A model generated the notes under the pieces. That model worked only from the letters and a program-made list of their open reading frames with translations. It was not told the DNA's origin and made no database searches. Shown here piece by piece: positions 1 through 10,452 of a stretch of 64,000 nt of DNA. The position numbers were made by a program, and so were the translations under genes. The DNA is taken from positions 62,001-126,000 of the forward strand of contig JAJXWV010000083.1 of the NCBI GenBank assembly GCA_021781455.1, given 5' to 3'. The DNA is from Acidobacteriota bacterium. Its GTDB lineage: Bacteria > Acidobacteriota > Thermoanaerobaculia > Gp7-AA8. The stretch's first letter is position 1, and every line of letters begins with the position of its first letter.

Positions 1-1
1 T

Positions 2-487
2 GTCCCGCACGTCTACGGATATCTCGCCGGATTCGGCATTGCCCGCGACACCACGGCCTCGACCTCGGACTGGGGCCGTGATCCGGACGCGCTCTCCGCG
101 GCCATGCGCGCGGCGATCGAGGACGCGGAGCTGCGGCCGGACGAGATCGACGCCATCTACGCGTCCGCGAATTCGACCCGGCGTGCCGATGCAGTCGAAG
201 CAATGGCCATCCGGAAGTCTTTCGGCGATCGCATTCCTCCAGTCGTGGCAGTGAAGGGATACTTCGGCGAATATGCGGCCGCCGGAGCGCTGCAGGTGAT
301 TGCCGCGCTGCTTGCCATCGACGAACAGATGCTCCACGCCTCCTGCGGATTCGAAAAAAGTGATCGTGCCATGAGCATCGACATCGTTCGGGAACGCCGG
401 CCGGCGCCGCTCCGCAACGTGCTCGTCAACTCCCTGTCGGCAGGCGGGGGTATCGTTTGCGCCGTGGTTTCGAAGGAGGCGGCGTGA
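2..487 (+). CDS. Beta-ketoacyl-synthase-like protein, C-terminal part (5' end outside window)
   Basis: The reading frame is open from base 2 and ends in TGA at 485-487, giving about 161 residues of a protein whose start lies outside the window. The segment GYFGEYAAAGALQVIAALLA followed by a glycine-rich SLSAGGGIVCAVVSK end matches the C-terminal thiolase-fold half of FabF-type ketosynthases and chain-length factors. Such enzymes condense acyl-ACP with malonyl-ACP, or set chain length as the inactive partner. The catalytic Cys would lie upstream, so active and inactive forms cannot be told apart. The expected active-site HGTGT motif is replaced by ASANST and the second His region by GYFGEY, which favours a chain-length-factor-like or divergent member. 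The stop overlaps the next start, so the two genes are probably translationally coupled. Confidence 0.72.
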   Translation, partial: VPHVYGYLAGFGIARDTTASTSDWGRDPDALSAAMRAAIEDAELRPDEIDAIYASANSTRRADAVEAMAIRKSFGDRIPPVVAVKGYFGEYAAAGALQVIAALLAIDEQMLHASCGFEKSDRAMSIDIVRERRPAPLRNVLVNSLSAGGGIVCAVVSKEAA

Positions 488-1164
488 GCGAGCGGGTGCT
501 GGTGATGATCCCGGCATTCAACGCCGCGCCGTCGATCGGCAAGATCGTGGCCGAATGTCGCCAGCACAGCGATTCCGTAATCGTGGTCGATGACGGATCG
601 AAAGACGGAACGGGCGAGATCGCGCGTCGGGCCGGATCGGTCGTCCTGAGCCACGACGTGAACCGCGGCAAGGGTGCGGCCCTGAAAACGGGATTCGCCT
701 ACGCCATCGCCAACGGATTCGACGGCGTGGTCACGATCGACGCCGACGGCCAGCATCTGCCGAGCGAGATCCCGAAGATCCTCGCCGCACGCTCCGGGAG
801 CGGCGCCGATCTGATCATCGGCGGCCGCTCTCATCTGTTCGAGCACATGCTGCCGCGGCGTCGAATGGCCAATCGCTTCTCGGCGTGGTCGATCGCCAGG
901 GCCGCAGGCACCGCAGTCACCGATTCACAAAGCGGCTTTCGCTTCTACTCGACGAAGTTGCTGCGCTCGATCAGCCTGAACTCCGACGGCTTCGACCTGG
1001 AGAGCGAGGTCATCGTTCGCGCCGGCCGGGGTGGCTTTCACGTCACCACCGTCCCGATCGAGCTCGGCTTCGTCGACGGCCTCTGCACGAGCCACTACAA
1101 ACCGATCGCCGATACCGTGCGCATCGCCTGGACGGTGGTGAAGACGCGGTTCTTCTGGACCTGA
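484..1164 (+). CDS. Family 2 glycosyltransferase (dolichyl-phosphate-mannose-synthase-like)
   Basis: A 226-residue GT-A fold glycosyltransferase. It shows the N-terminal nucleotide-binding pattern IPAFNAAPSIGKIV, then VVDDGSKDGT, and the metal-binding region TIDADGQHLPSEI near residue 85. It most likely transfers a sugar from a nucleotide or polyprenyl donor on the cytoplasmic membrane face. No membrane helix is evident, so it resembles soluble DPM1/PpmD-type enzymes. The ORF track starts at 457, but a GTG at 484 sits a few bases after an AGGAGG ribosome-binding site and overlaps the upstream stop (GTGA), so 484 is preferred. Coupling to a ketosynthase-like gene suggests a shared lipid or glycolipid pathway; that is inference. 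Confidence 0.82.
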   Translation: MSERVLVMIPAFNAAPSIGKIVAECRQHSDSVIVVDDGSKDGTGEIARRAGSVVLSHDVNRGKGAALKTGFAYAIANGFDGVVTIDADGQHLPSEIPKILAARSGSGADLIIGGRSHLFEHMLPRRRMANRFSAWSIARAAGTAVTDSQSGFRFYSTKLLRSISLNSDGFDLESEVIVRAGRGGFHVTTVPIELGFVDGLCTSHYKPIADTVRIAWTVVKTRFFWT

Positions 1165-1172
1165 TCGAACGA

Positions 1173-1277
1173 GGTTGCGCGGTTGCGCGGTTACGCGGTT
1201 GCGAGGTTGCGCGGTTGCGCGGTTACGCGGTTTCCGATCTGCGCGTCCGTCTCCAAGACCGCGGAACCGCGGAACCC
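1173..1277. repeat. Octamer tandem array (GGTTGCGC) with short inverted partner
   Basis: Seven 8-bp units of GGTTGCGC/GGTTACGC/GGTTGCGA run from 1173 to 1228, 8 bp after the glycosyltransferase stop. A shorter arm with two GGAACCGC units (1257-1277) can pair with it. No ORF is plausible here. It belongs to the window-wide class of tandem-repeat hairpins. Confidence 0.85.
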
Positions 1278-1343
1278 GATCATTCAACCCGGCGCCGCAG
1301 CCGGCGCGAGGCCCGACGGTTTCGGGCTTATCTGACGAGGCGG

Positions 1344-1417
1344 ACGGCTGTCGGCTGTTGGCTCTTGGGGATGGGGATGCCCAAGAGCCAAGAGCCAAGA
1401 GCCAATAAAAGAGCCAA
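1344..1417. repeat. Heptamer tandem hairpin (GGCTGTT / AGAGCCA)
   Basis: The left arm GGCTGTCGGCTGTTGGCTCTT pairs with a right arm of three AGAGCCA heptamers plus one more AGAGCC copy. The hairpin ends about 28 bp before the GTG start of the Crp/Fnr gene, so it lies in that gene's leader or promoter region. Confidence 0.85.
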
Positions 1418-1444
1418 ATCCGCGCAAAAGGTAGAATCAACCCC

Positions 1445-2125
1445 GTGCAGCCGTCGTTCTTCCGCAATTTCGTCCTGTTTGCCGAGCTCGACGACCGGGA
1501 GCTGGGGTCGATAGCCGCCGTCGCCAAGACGCGGCGATACGCCAAGGACGACGTCATTTTCCACGCGGATGAGACAGGCGACGTCTTCTGCCTGATCCGC
1601 ATGGGCCGCGTCAAAGTGACGATGACCTCGCCCGAGGGGAAGGAGATCATCCTCTCGGTCCTGGGCCCGGGCGACTTCTTCGGAGAGATGTCGTTGCTCG
1701 ACAACGAGCCGCGCTCGGCGACCGTGATCGCGACCGAGGCGCTGGAAGTGGTCACGATCTGGCGCAGCGATTTCCTGCAGATCCTCAGCGAGAACTTCTC
1801 GATCACGCGCAAGGTCCTGGCCGAGATTTCGCGGCGGTTGCGGACGGCCTCGGGACGGATCGAGTCATTGGCCACGATGGATGTGTACGGGCGGCTGGCG
1901 CGCTATTTCCTCGACCTCGCGGCCCAGCAGGGAAAGATCGTCGATAACGGCTACATCGCGGTGACGCGGCCGACGCACCAGTCGATCGCGAACACGATCG
2001 GCACCTCGCGCGAAACGGTCTCGCGACTGATTCACGACCTGATGCGCCAGAACCTGCTGCTCTCCGAAGGGAAGACGATCTACCTGCGGCAGAGTGCACT
2101 CGATCAGTTCCGCGCCGAAGTCTAG
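1445..2125 (+). CDS. Crp/Fnr-family transcriptional regulator
   Basis: A 226-residue protein of typical Crp/Fnr length. Residues 1-120 form a cyclic-nucleotide-binding-type beta barrel, with the phosphate-cassette-like stretch GPGDFFGEMSLLDNEPRSAT. After the long dimerisation helix comes a winged helix-turn-helix, THQSIANTIGTSRETVSRLI, around residues 175-195. The cassette retains G-E and R-S, which supports possible cyclic-nucleotide binding. No Fnr-type N-terminal Cys cluster is seen, so an Fe-S oxygen sensor is unlikely. The start is GTG at 1445. The gene is isolated between two tandem-repeat hairpins, so its targets cannot be read from context. Confidence 0.9.
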   Translation: MQPSFFRNFVLFAELDDRELGSIAAVAKTRRYAKDDVIFHADETGDVFCLIRMGRVKVTMTSPEGKEIILSVLGPGDFFGEMSLLDNEPRSATVIATEALEVVTIWRSDFLQILSENFSITRKVLAEISRRLRTASGRIESLATMDVYGRLARYFLDLAAQQGKIVDNGYIAVTRPTHQSIANTIGTSRETVSRLIHDLMRQNLLLSEGKTIYLRQSALDQFRAEV

Positions 2126-2131
2126 AAGAGA

Positions 2132-2304
2132 GTGCTGAGTGCTGAGTGCTGAGTGGGCGGTCATTCGTTCCTGCCCGATCTCGACTCATCCTGATGCCGC
2201 ACGTCTTGTGTTTTGCTGCTCGCCTCCTGTCTCTCCCTCTGTTTCCGGCCTTTGCCTTGACTCAGTACTCAGCACTCAGTACTCAGCACTCAGTACTCAG
2301 CACT
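2132..2304. repeat. Heptamer tandem hairpin, ACTCAGN family
   Basis: Three GTGCTGA units (2132-2152) start 6 bp after the Crp stop codon. Six alternating ACTCAGT/ACTCAGC units (2260-2301) form the opposite arm, separated by about 105 bp of non-coding sequence. The same family recurs at 18.4, 48.9 and 60.8 kb. Confidence 0.9.
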
Positions 2305-2344
2305 TCGTGAGGTTGGGGTATAAAGGCGCCGCTCCGGCATCCAC

Positions 2345-2929
2345 ATGCTCACGATTCCCAACCTGCTGACGCTGCTGCGGCTGATTCTCGTGCCGTTCTT
2401 TCTGCTGGCGTCGATCAACCACGCCTGGACTGCGGCATTCGTGATCTTCGTGACGGCTGCGGTGACCGACATTCTCGACGGGATGCTGGCGCGGCGGCTG
2501 AACCAGCGCTCGCGGCTCGGGGCGCTCCTCGATCCGGCGGCCGACAAGACGATGATGATCTGCGGCTACCTCGTCTACACGTTCGAGGCTCACCTGCCTC
2601 TGATCGCCATTCCGCGATGGCTGACGTTCGTGGTGTTCATCCGCGACTTCATGATCCTGACGTTCGCCTATCTGCTGTACACGCGGGTGCAGGTCAAACG
2701 TTTCCCGCCCTCGTGGGCAGGCAAGACATCGACCGTGCTGCAGGCCGTGACGCTGGCCGCGACGATCGCGGTCAACGCGTTTCTGCCGCAGCTGTTTCTG
2801 TTTGCGCAGTTCCTGTTTCGCGCGGCGTTGCTGATGACGCTCTATTCCTCGTGGGATTACCTCCGCCGCGGAGAGCAGCTGCTCGAGAATGGCACCGCCG
2901 ATGCGGCACGCGGTGATGCGCAGGCTTGA
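2345..2929 (+). CDS. pgsA: CDP-alcohol phosphatidyltransferase (PgsA-like)
   Basis: A 194-residue integral membrane enzyme of the CDP-alcohol phosphotransferase family. The signature D-x2-DG-x2-AR-x8-G-x3-D-x3-D is complete in TDILDGMLARRLNQRSRLGA followed by LLDPAADK, around residues 40-67. The remainder contains four to five hydrophobic helices. Members most often make phosphatidylglycerolphosphate from CDP-diacylglycerol and glycerol-3-phosphate, and the short length with an N-terminal NLLTLLRLILVP segment fits PgsA. Phosphatidylserine or cardiolipin synthase-type activity cannot be ruled out. The gene starts at ATG 2345, about 40 bp after a repeat hairpin. Confidence 0.83.
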   Translation: MLTIPNLLTLLRLILVPFFLLASINHAWTAAFVIFVTAAVTDILDGMLARRLNQRSRLGALLDPAADKTMMICGYLVYTFEAHLPLIAIPRWLTFVVFIRDFMILTFAYLLYTRVQVKRFPPSWAGKTSTVLQAVTLAATIAVNAFLPQLFLFAQFLFRAALLMTLYSSWDYLRRGEQLLENGTADAARGDAQA

Positions 2930-3022
2930 CCCTGCCGGAGCGCTCTCCTAGAATCCGCGCCTCGCCGCTCGACGCCCGGCGCGAAATAGTCAGCGGGTAG
3001 TGGTGGTTTGCACCGGTCCGAC

Positions 3023-3098
3023 GCCTCCGTAGCTCAATTGGTAGAGCAGTGGACTCTTAATCCATTGGTTCCAGGTTCGAGTCCTGGCGGGGGCACCA
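3023..3098 (+). tRNA. tRNA-Lys (anticodon CTT)
   Basis: A 76-nt cloverleaf. The acceptor stem GCCTCCG/CGGGGGC, D arm GCTCAATTGGTAGAGC, anticodon stem-loop GTGGA-CTCTTAA-TCCAT (anticodon CTT) and T arm CCAGG-TTCGAGT-CCTGG all fold. CCA is encoded at 3096-3098. Confidence 0.95.
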
Positions 3099-3111
3099 TC
3101 CGAGCTGGAAA

Positions 3112-3194
3112 ATCAGAAACCAGAAGTCAGAAACCAGAAGGCGACCAATCGCGGATTATTCTTTCTGGTTTCTGATTTCTGGTTTCTGGTTTTT
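3112..3194. repeat. Heptamer tandem hairpin between two tRNA genes (ACCAGAA / TTCTGGT)
   Basis: Four heptamers (ATCAGAA, ACCAGAA, GTCAGAA, ACCAGAA; 3112-3139) face four heptamers (TTCTGGT, TTCTGAT, TTCTGGT, TTCTGGT; 3163-3190) followed by TTTT. The right arm ends 3 bp before the mature 5' end of tRNA-Leu. It could act as a tRNA processing element or a terminator. Confidence 0.9.
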
Positions 3195-3197
3195 CAG

Positions 3198-3283
3198 GCG
3201 AAAGTGGCGGAATTGGCAGACGCGCTGGACTTAGGATCCAGTGGCCCAAAGCCGTGCGGGTTCGAGTCCCGCCTTTCGCACCA
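3198..3283 (+). tRNA. tRNA-Leu (anticodon TAG)
   Basis: An 86-nt class II tRNA with a variable arm. The acceptor stem GCGAAAG/CTTTCGC, anticodon stem-loop CTGGA-CTTAGGA-TCCAG (anticodon TAG) and T arm GCGGG-TTCGAGT-CCCGC all fold. CCA is encoded at 3281-3283. Confidence 0.95.
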
Positions 3284-3298
3284 CCCAAGGGCTGGAAG

Positions 3299-3362
3299 GT
3301 CGCAGCTCCCAGCTCGCAGGCATTTCTCTCGCCTGCGAGCTGAGAGCTGCGAGCTGAGAGCG
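3299..3362. repeat. Heptamer tandem hairpin (CTCGCAG / CTGCGAG)
   Basis: Three heptamers (GTCGCAG, CTCCCAG, CTCGCAG; 3299-3319) face four (CTGCGAG, CTGAGAG, CTGCGAG, CTGAGAG; 3333-3360). The hairpin fills the space between tRNA-Leu and the trigger factor start. Confidence 0.88.
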
Positions 3363-3378
3363 ATTTCGAAAGGTATCC

Positions 3379-4653
3379 ATGCTGCTGAACTACACCGACA
3401 TTTCCCCGGTCAAGAAATCCGTCGAAGTCGAGATCCCGGCGGATCTGATCGAAACCGAAACCAAACGCGTGACCACCGAGTTCGGACGGCAGGCGAAGAT
3501 CCCCGGCTTCCGCCCTGGCAAGGTGCCTCCCACCATCGTGCGGAACCGTTTTGCGAAGGAGATCCAGGAAGAGGTGATGAGCCGGCTCCTGCCTCGCACG
3601 TTCCACGACGCGGTTTCGGAGCGGGGCGTCGAGCCTGTGGGCGATCCGCACCTCGAGCACGTCGACACCTACGTCGAAGGTGCGCCGGTCAAATACAGGG
3701 CAGAGTTCGAGATCAAGCCGCAGATCGAACTGGGCGAATACCGCGGTCTGGAGGTTGCTGATCCGAAGATCGAGGTCGCCGACAGCGATGTCGACGCCAT
3801 GATCGACCGGCTGCGCGATCAGGCCAGCGCCTATCGCCCGGAAACCGAGCGCGGGCTCGAGGACGGAGATTTTGCGGTCATCGACATGGTCTCCTCCGTC
3901 GAAGGCGGCGAGCCGAAAAGCGACGCGGGGCACTTCCGGCTCGGCGAGGAGTCGCCGCTTCCGGAGATGCACGAGGTCATGCGCGGGAAGAAGCCGGGCG
4001 AGAGCGGATCGTTCGACAAGGCCTACGGCGAGGATGCGCAGCACGAGGAATGGCGCGGCAAGACCGTCCACCACGAGGTCACGATCAAGGAGATCCGCGT
4101 CCAGGAAAAGCCCGAGGTGAACGAGGAGTTCGCGAAGAGCGTAGGCGGATGGGACAGCGTCGAGCAGATGCGCGAAGCGATCGGCGCCGACATCCGGCGC
4201 CATCGTGAGATGGAAACGATGCGCATGAAGCGCAACCAGCTCGGCGAGCATCTCCTGGCAGCGCACGAGTTCGAAGTTCCGCAGTCGCTCGTCGAAGAAG
4301 AGCTCGGGAAGTCACTCAACAACTACGCGCGCTATCTGGTCTCGCAGGGAATCGAGATCGAGAAAGCGAATCTCGACTGGCAGAAGGTCGGCGACGACTT
4401 CCGGCCCGAAGCGACGAAGCGCGTCAAGCGCGCGCTGATCCTCGAAGCGATCGCAAAGAAGGAAGGGCTGACGGCCAGCGACGTCGAGGTCGACGCCGAG
4501 ATCCGCCGTGCCGCGAGCGAAGGAGGTCGCGAGTTCGCCGACGTGAAGCATCGCATGAAGCACGATGGCGGCTACGAATCACTGCGTGCCTCGCTGGCGC
4601 AGGAGAAGGCGCTCGAGCTGGTGCTGCGCGAAGCGAAACCGCGCAGCGAGTAG
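3379..4653 (+). CDS. tig: Trigger factor, ribosome-associated chaperone and peptidyl-prolyl isomerase
   Basis: A 424-residue protein, the usual length for trigger factor. The N-terminal ribosome-binding domain carries the signature region GRQAKIPGFRPGKVPPTIV (residues about 36-54). A FKBP-type PPIase domain follows around residues 150-240 with a shortened, divergent pocket. The C-terminal helical chaperone arms end at EAKPRSE. It binds L23 at the exit tunnel and shelters nascent chains. It is first in the conserved order tig-clpP-clpX-lon, linking folding with ATP-dependent proteolysis. The start is ATG 3379 after a GAAAGG-type ribosome-binding site. Confidence 0.96.
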   Translation: MLLNYTDISPVKKSVEVEIPADLIETETKRVTTEFGRQAKIPGFRPGKVPPTIVRNRFAKEIQEEVMSRLLPRTFHDAVSERGVEPVGDPHLEHVDTYVEGAPVKYRAEFEIKPQIELGEYRGLEVADPKIEVADSDVDAMIDRLRDQASAYRPETERGLEDGDFAVIDMVSSVEGGEPKSDAGHFRLGEESPLPEMHEVMRGKKPGESGSFDKAYGEDAQHEEWRGKTVHHEVTIKEIRVQEKPEVNEEFAKSVGGWDSVEQMREAIGADIRRHREMETMRMKRNQLGEHLLAAHEFEVPQSLVEEELGKSLNNYARYLVSQGIEIEKANLDWQKVGDDFRPEATKRVKRALILEAIAKKEGLTASDVEVDAEIRRAASEGGREFADVKHRMKHDGGYESLRASLAQEKALELVLREAKPRSE

Positions 4654-4700
4654 TTCGCCCGAAGTCTCTGGGCGATCGCGCTCGTCTGTCCGCGGAGATG

Positions 4701-4755
4701 GGTCACGAGGTCACGAGGTGTCCGACCGGCCTCATGACCTCGAAACCTCGTGACC
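4701..4755. repeat. Octamer tandem hairpin (GTCACGAG / CTCGTGAC)
   Basis: Two GTCACGAG units face CTCATGAC, CTCGAAAC and CTCGTGAC across a short loop, between tig and clpP. The unit is 8 bp rather than 7. Confidence 0.82.
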
Positions 4756-4887
4756 AGCGATCGCGAGATCGCGCGATTGTCCCCTGATCTTCCGGGCGGT
4801 TCCATCCGTCACATCTCGCCGTATGCTGCGGCAGATCGCTGAGAATTCGGCGATAGACTTGTGCTAGCGGAAAGTGAAGGAGATCCC

Positions 4888-5475
4888 ATGGTTTTGATTC
4901 CGATGGTGGTCGAGCAGACGTCGCGCGGCGAACGCGCCTACGACATCTACTCGCGCCTGCTGAAGGACAACGTCATCTTCATCGGCCAGGCGATCGACGA
5001 CAACATCGCCAACCTGGTTATCGCCCAGCTGCTGTTCCTGGAAGCGGAAAACCCCGAAAAGGACATCTCCATCTACATCAACTCGCCCGGGGGATCGATC
5101 ACCGCCGGCATGGCCATCTACGACACCATGCAGTATGTGAAGCCGGACATCACCACGATCTGTATCGGCCAGGCCGCTTCCATGGCTGCCGTGCTGCTCG
5201 CCGCAGGCAAGAAGGGAAAGCGCTTCGCCCTGCCGAACTCACGGGTGCTCATTCACCAGCCGCTGATGTACGGTCTCGGCGGGCAGGCCACCGAGATCGA
5301 CATTCATGCGAAGGACATCATGCGCATGAAGCGCCGCCTCAACGAGATCCTCTCCAACCACACCGGCCAGCCGATCGACAAAGTCGACCGCGACACCGAT
5401 CGCGACTACATCCTGCAGGCTGCCGAAGCGGTCGAGTACGGGCTCGTCGACCAGGTGATCTCGAAGCGGGACTGA
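4888..5475 (+). CDS. clpP: ATP-dependent Clp protease proteolytic subunit
   Basis: A 195-residue serine peptidase that forms the ClpP barrel and degrades substrates unfolded by ClpX. The catalytic triad is visible as Ser98 in GQAASMAAV, His123 in RVLIHQP and Asp173 in DRDTDRDYI. The conserved [16 protein letters not shown] oxyanion and handle region precedes it. The ORF track begins at a GTG (4861), but ATG 4888 follows a GAAGGAGA ribosome-binding site and gives the standard length, so it is preferred. The N-terminus [16 protein letters not shown] matches processed ClpP proteins. It is followed by a strong terminator-like hairpin before clpX. Confidence 0.97.
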   Translation: MVLIPMVVEQTSRGERAYDIYSRLLKDNVIFIGQAIDDNIANLVIAQLLFLEAENPEKDISIYINSPGGSITAGMAIYDTMQYVKPDITTICIGQAASMAAVLLAAGKKGKRFALPNSRVLIHQPLMYGLGGQATEIDIHAKDIMRMKRRLNEILSNHTGQPIDKVDRDTDRDYILQAAEAVEYGLVDQVISKRD

Positions 5476-5502
5476 CACTGCCGGGAGCGGCGGCTGTGGA
5501 GT

Positions 5503-5531
5503 GCGGCGACGGCAGTCGCCGCTTTTCTTTT
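5503..5531 (+). terminator. Rho-independent terminator after clpP
   Basis: An 8-bp perfect GC stem (GCGGCGAC/GTCGCCGC) with a GGCA loop is followed directly by TTTTCTTTT. It separates clpP from clpX, so clpX probably has its own promoter in 5532-5671, or read-through is partial. Confidence 0.85.
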
Positions 5532-5671
5532 CCCCGGGACTTCGCGCTCGACCGATCGACATCGCCGCCGCGCGGCTTTGCCGTGGAATGCAGTCGTAGT
5601 GAGTTGAGTTGACTTGAGCGAGCCACGGGGCAACAATTTCTGAGCACCAAGGGAAAAAGGACCCAATCGGA

Positions 5672-6922
5672 ATGTCCAAGAAGGGGAACAGCGGCGACGT
5701 CCTGCGGTGTAGCTTCTGCAACAAGTCGCAGCGCGACGTGAAGAAGCTGATCGCCGGGCCCACGGTCTACATCTGCGATGAGTGCGTCGACATCTGCCTC
5801 GACATCATCGCCGAGGACCGCAAGGATGAGCCCGGGACGCTGGAAGGCGCTGGCCATCTCCCGAAGCCGAAAGAGATCAAGGAGTTCCTCGACCTCTACG
5901 TCATCGGTCAGGAGCGGGCGAAGAAGAAGCTCGCAGTCGCGGTCTACAACCACTACAAGCGGATCGACTACCACTCGCGCAACACGCGCCAGGACGTCGA
6001 GCTGCAGAAGTCGAACATCCTGCTGATCGGCCCGACCGGCACGGGCAAGACGCTGCTCGCGCAGACACTGGCGCGCATGCTGTCGGTGCCGTTCACGATC
6101 GTCGACGCCACCACGCTCACTGAAGCCGGCTACGTCGGAGAGGATGTCGAGAACATCATCCTCAAGCTCTACCAGGCTGCCGGCAACGACAAGGAAAAGA
6201 CCCAGCGCGGCATCGTCTACATCGACGAGGTCGACAAGATCTGCCGGAAGGGCGACAACCCATCCATCACTCGCGACGTTTCCGGCGAGGGCGTGCAGCA
6301 GGCTCTGCTGAAGATCCTCGAGGGCACGGTGGCCAACGTGCCGCCGCAGGGCGGGCGGAAGCATCCGCACCAGGAGTTCATCCAAATCGACACGACGAAC
6401 ATCCTCTTCATCTGCGGAGGCGCGTTCGTCGGCCTGGAGAACGTCATCGAGCGGCGGCTGTCGCAGACCTCGATGGGCTTCGGCGCGAAGATCGCCTCCA
6501 AGAGGGACAAGCGCACGGGAGAGCTGCTGGAGAAGGTTCATCCGGAAGACCTGATCAAGTTCGGACTCATTCCGGAGTTCGTGGGCCGTCTTCCCGTGGT
6601 TGCCACCCTGAACGAGCTCGACAAGGGCGCACTCATCGAGATTCTCCGCGAGCCGAAGAACTCGCTGGTGCGTCAGTACCAGACGATCATGGGCTTCGAG
6701 AACGTGGAGCTGCGGTTCACGGACGACGCGCTCGAGGCGATCGCGGAAGCGGCGCTGAAGCGGAATGTCGGCGCGCGCGGACTGAAGATCATCATCGAAG
6801 AGCTGATGCTCGAGATCATGTACACGGTGCCTTCGCAGAACGCGATCAGCGAGTGCGTGATCACGGGGGAAGTGGTGGAGAACCGGGCCCAGCCGATCAC
6901 GCTGTACAAGAAGGCGGGTTAG
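5672..6922 (+). CDS. clpX: ATP-dependent Clp protease ATP-binding subunit ClpX
   Basis: A 416-residue AAA+ unfoldase that recognises tagged proteins and feeds them to ClpP. An N-terminal C4 zinc-binding domain is seen in [15 protein letters not shown] and [13 protein letters not shown] (residues 10-46). The Walker A motif is GPTGTGKT, Walker B is [10 protein letters not shown], the pore loop is [12 protein letters not shown], and sensor 2 lies in [13 protein letters not shown]. The length is normal. The start is ATG 5672. It sits directly downstream of clpP with a 196-bp gap holding a terminator. Confidence 0.98.
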   Translation: MSKKGNSGDVLRCSFCNKSQRDVKKLIAGPTVYICDECVDICLDIIAEDRKDEPGTLEGAGHLPKPKEIKEFLDLYVIGQERAKKKLAVAVYNHYKRIDYHSRNTRQDVELQKSNILLIGPTGTGKTLLAQTLARMLSVPFTIVDATTLTEAGYVGEDVENIILKLYQAAGNDKEKTQRGIVYIDEVDKICRKGDNPSITRDVSGEGVQQALLKILEGTVANVPPQGGRKHPHQEFIQIDTTNILFICGGAFVGLENVIERRLSQTSMGFGAKIASKRDKRTGELLEKVHPEDLIKFGLIPEFVGRLPVVATLNELDKGALIEILREPKNSLVRQYQTIMGFENVELRFTDDALEAIAEAALKRNVGARGLKIIIEELMLEIMYTVPSQNAISECVITGEVVENRAQPITLYKKAG

Positions 6923-6987
6923 GTCTTCCTGCAGTTTATCCCGACGCCGAGCGGAGCGAGGCGGAGGGGTCACCGAAGCAGATCGTG

Positions 6988-7016
6988 AAACGGCCGCCGG
7001 CAAGGCGGCCGTTTTC
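6988..7016 (+). terminator. Rho-independent terminator after clpX
   Basis: AAACGGCCGCC pairs with GGCGGCCGTTT around a 5-nt loop, followed by a short T-run. It separates clpX from lon. Confidence 0.83.
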
Positions 7017-7215
7017 AGTTCCAGCCCGGTTTCGCTGACTGCTCCTCTGTTGCCCGGTCATGCTCGGCTTAAACTACACGAGGGAACGAATCACTCTCCG
7101 TTTTTGTCTTACTCCCGCGCGATCTCCCTCACAGCCCGGCCCGGCCTGTCGGTTACACTGAACCCTGACCGAACGGGGGATGTGACTCGCATCGCGATCA
7201 GGTAAACAAGAGCCT

Positions 7216-9621
<2,406 letters not shown>

Positions 9622-9633
9622 ACCTCAGGCGAC

Positions 9634-9690
9634 AGACCGCAGACCGCAGGAAACCCTAAACGGCGGTCCGCGGTCTGTGAGCTGCGGTCC
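9634..9690. repeat. Heptamer tandem hairpin (AGACCGC / GCGGTCC)
   Basis: Two AGACCGC units (9634-9647) face GCGGTCC, GCGGTCT, GTGAGCT and GCGGTCC (9663-9690). It lies just after lon and immediately before a -35-like TTGACA. Confidence 0.85.
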
Positions 9691-9692
9691 GA

Positions 9693-9722
9693 TTGACATC
9701 CGCTGGAGAATACCGGCACAAT
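9693..9722 (+). promoter_or_regulatory. Candidate sigma-70 promoter upstream of engB
   Basis: A perfect TTGACA (9693-9698) is separated by 18 bp from CACAAT (9717-9722). Initiation here would give a leader of about 130 nt before the engB TTG start. The -10 is a moderate match and no transcript data exist. Confidence 0.4.
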
Positions 9723-9858
9723 CTCCCGCGTTCCATCACCCGACACTTCGAATTCTTCACGAGTACCCTCTTAGTCAGCACTCCGGCTTCTGCAACCAGG
9801 TGGACCCCCTGCCGCGACTGATCAACAGCCGCGGAGTTGCAGCAAGCTTCGAATCACC

Positions 9859-10440
9859 TTGGAAATCCGGACAGTTGAATTTCATCGGGCGGCGTACGGG
9901 CCCGAAGACTTTCCACGCGATCGGCGGCCACAGTTTGCGATGGCCGGACGATCCAACGTCGGCAAGTCGAGCCTGATCAACGCCGTTCTCAACCGAAAGT
10001 CGATCGCACGCGTGAGTCAGACCCCGGGAAAGACTCAGGCCGTTCATTTCTATCTGATCAACAACCGTTTCTATCTTGTGGATCTCCCCGGTTACGGATA
10101 CGCAAAAGTGTCACAGAGCGTGAGGGGCACCTGGGCATCGCTGGTTCAGGGATATTTCGAACAGAGCAGCGACGACCTTCGGACGATCTTCCTGCTCCTC
10201 GACGCGCGGCGCATCCCGTCCGGGGACGACCTCCGGATGCACGAATGGTCGGCGCAAACCGGCGTCGACGAGCGGATTCTCCTGACCAAGACGGACAAGC
10301 TTTCGAACAGCGAGCTCGCGAAGAGCCGGAGTGCCATTGCGGCCGAGCTGCAGATCGCCCCTGAGGCGATGATCAGCTGCTCGACCGTGACCAAGAAAGG
10401 AATCGAGGAAGTGCGGCGTGAGATTGCGTCGCGACTCTGA
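9859..10440 (+). CDS. engB: Ribosome biogenesis GTP-binding protein EngB/YsxC
   Basis: A 193-residue TRAFAC-class GTPase needed for assembly of the large ribosomal subunit. G1 is GRSNVGKSS, G2 contains the conserved SQTPGKTQ, G3 is DLPGYGYAKV and G4 is TKTDK. The length is typical. The only in-frame start giving full length is TTG at 9859. It has no strong Shine-Dalgarno sequence, so the exact start is uncertain. The short spacing to rho (12 bp) suggests co-transcription. Confidence 0.93.
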   Translation: MEIRTVEFHRAAYGPEDFPRDRRPQFAMAGRSNVGKSSLINAVLNRKSIARVSQTPGKTQAVHFYLINNRFYLVDLPGYGYAKVSQSVRGTWASLVQGYFEQSSDDLRTIFLLLDARRIPSGDDLRMHEWSAQTGVDERILLTKTDKLSNSELAKSRSAIAAELQIAPEAMISCSTVTKKGIEEVRREIASRL

Positions 10441-10452
10441 TGAGGGAAGCCC

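Noticed and set aside
2132-2304. CRISPR array
   Set aside because: Units are 7 bp without spacers, arms are inverted, and no cas genes are present; the same applies to the other arrays.
3112-3194. Simple intrinsic terminator for tRNA-Lys
   Set aside because: The hairpin ends in TTTT, but the 7-bp tandem structure and proximity to the next tRNA make a plain terminator call too narrow; it is listed as a repeat.
7017-7215. CIRCE or sigma-32 element upstream of lon
   Set aside because: No CIRCE inverted repeat and no convincing heat-shock -35/-10 pair could be found.
9723-9858. Riboswitch in the engB leader
   Set aside because: The leader is long but no known riboswitch core or strong conserved fold is recognisable by eye.
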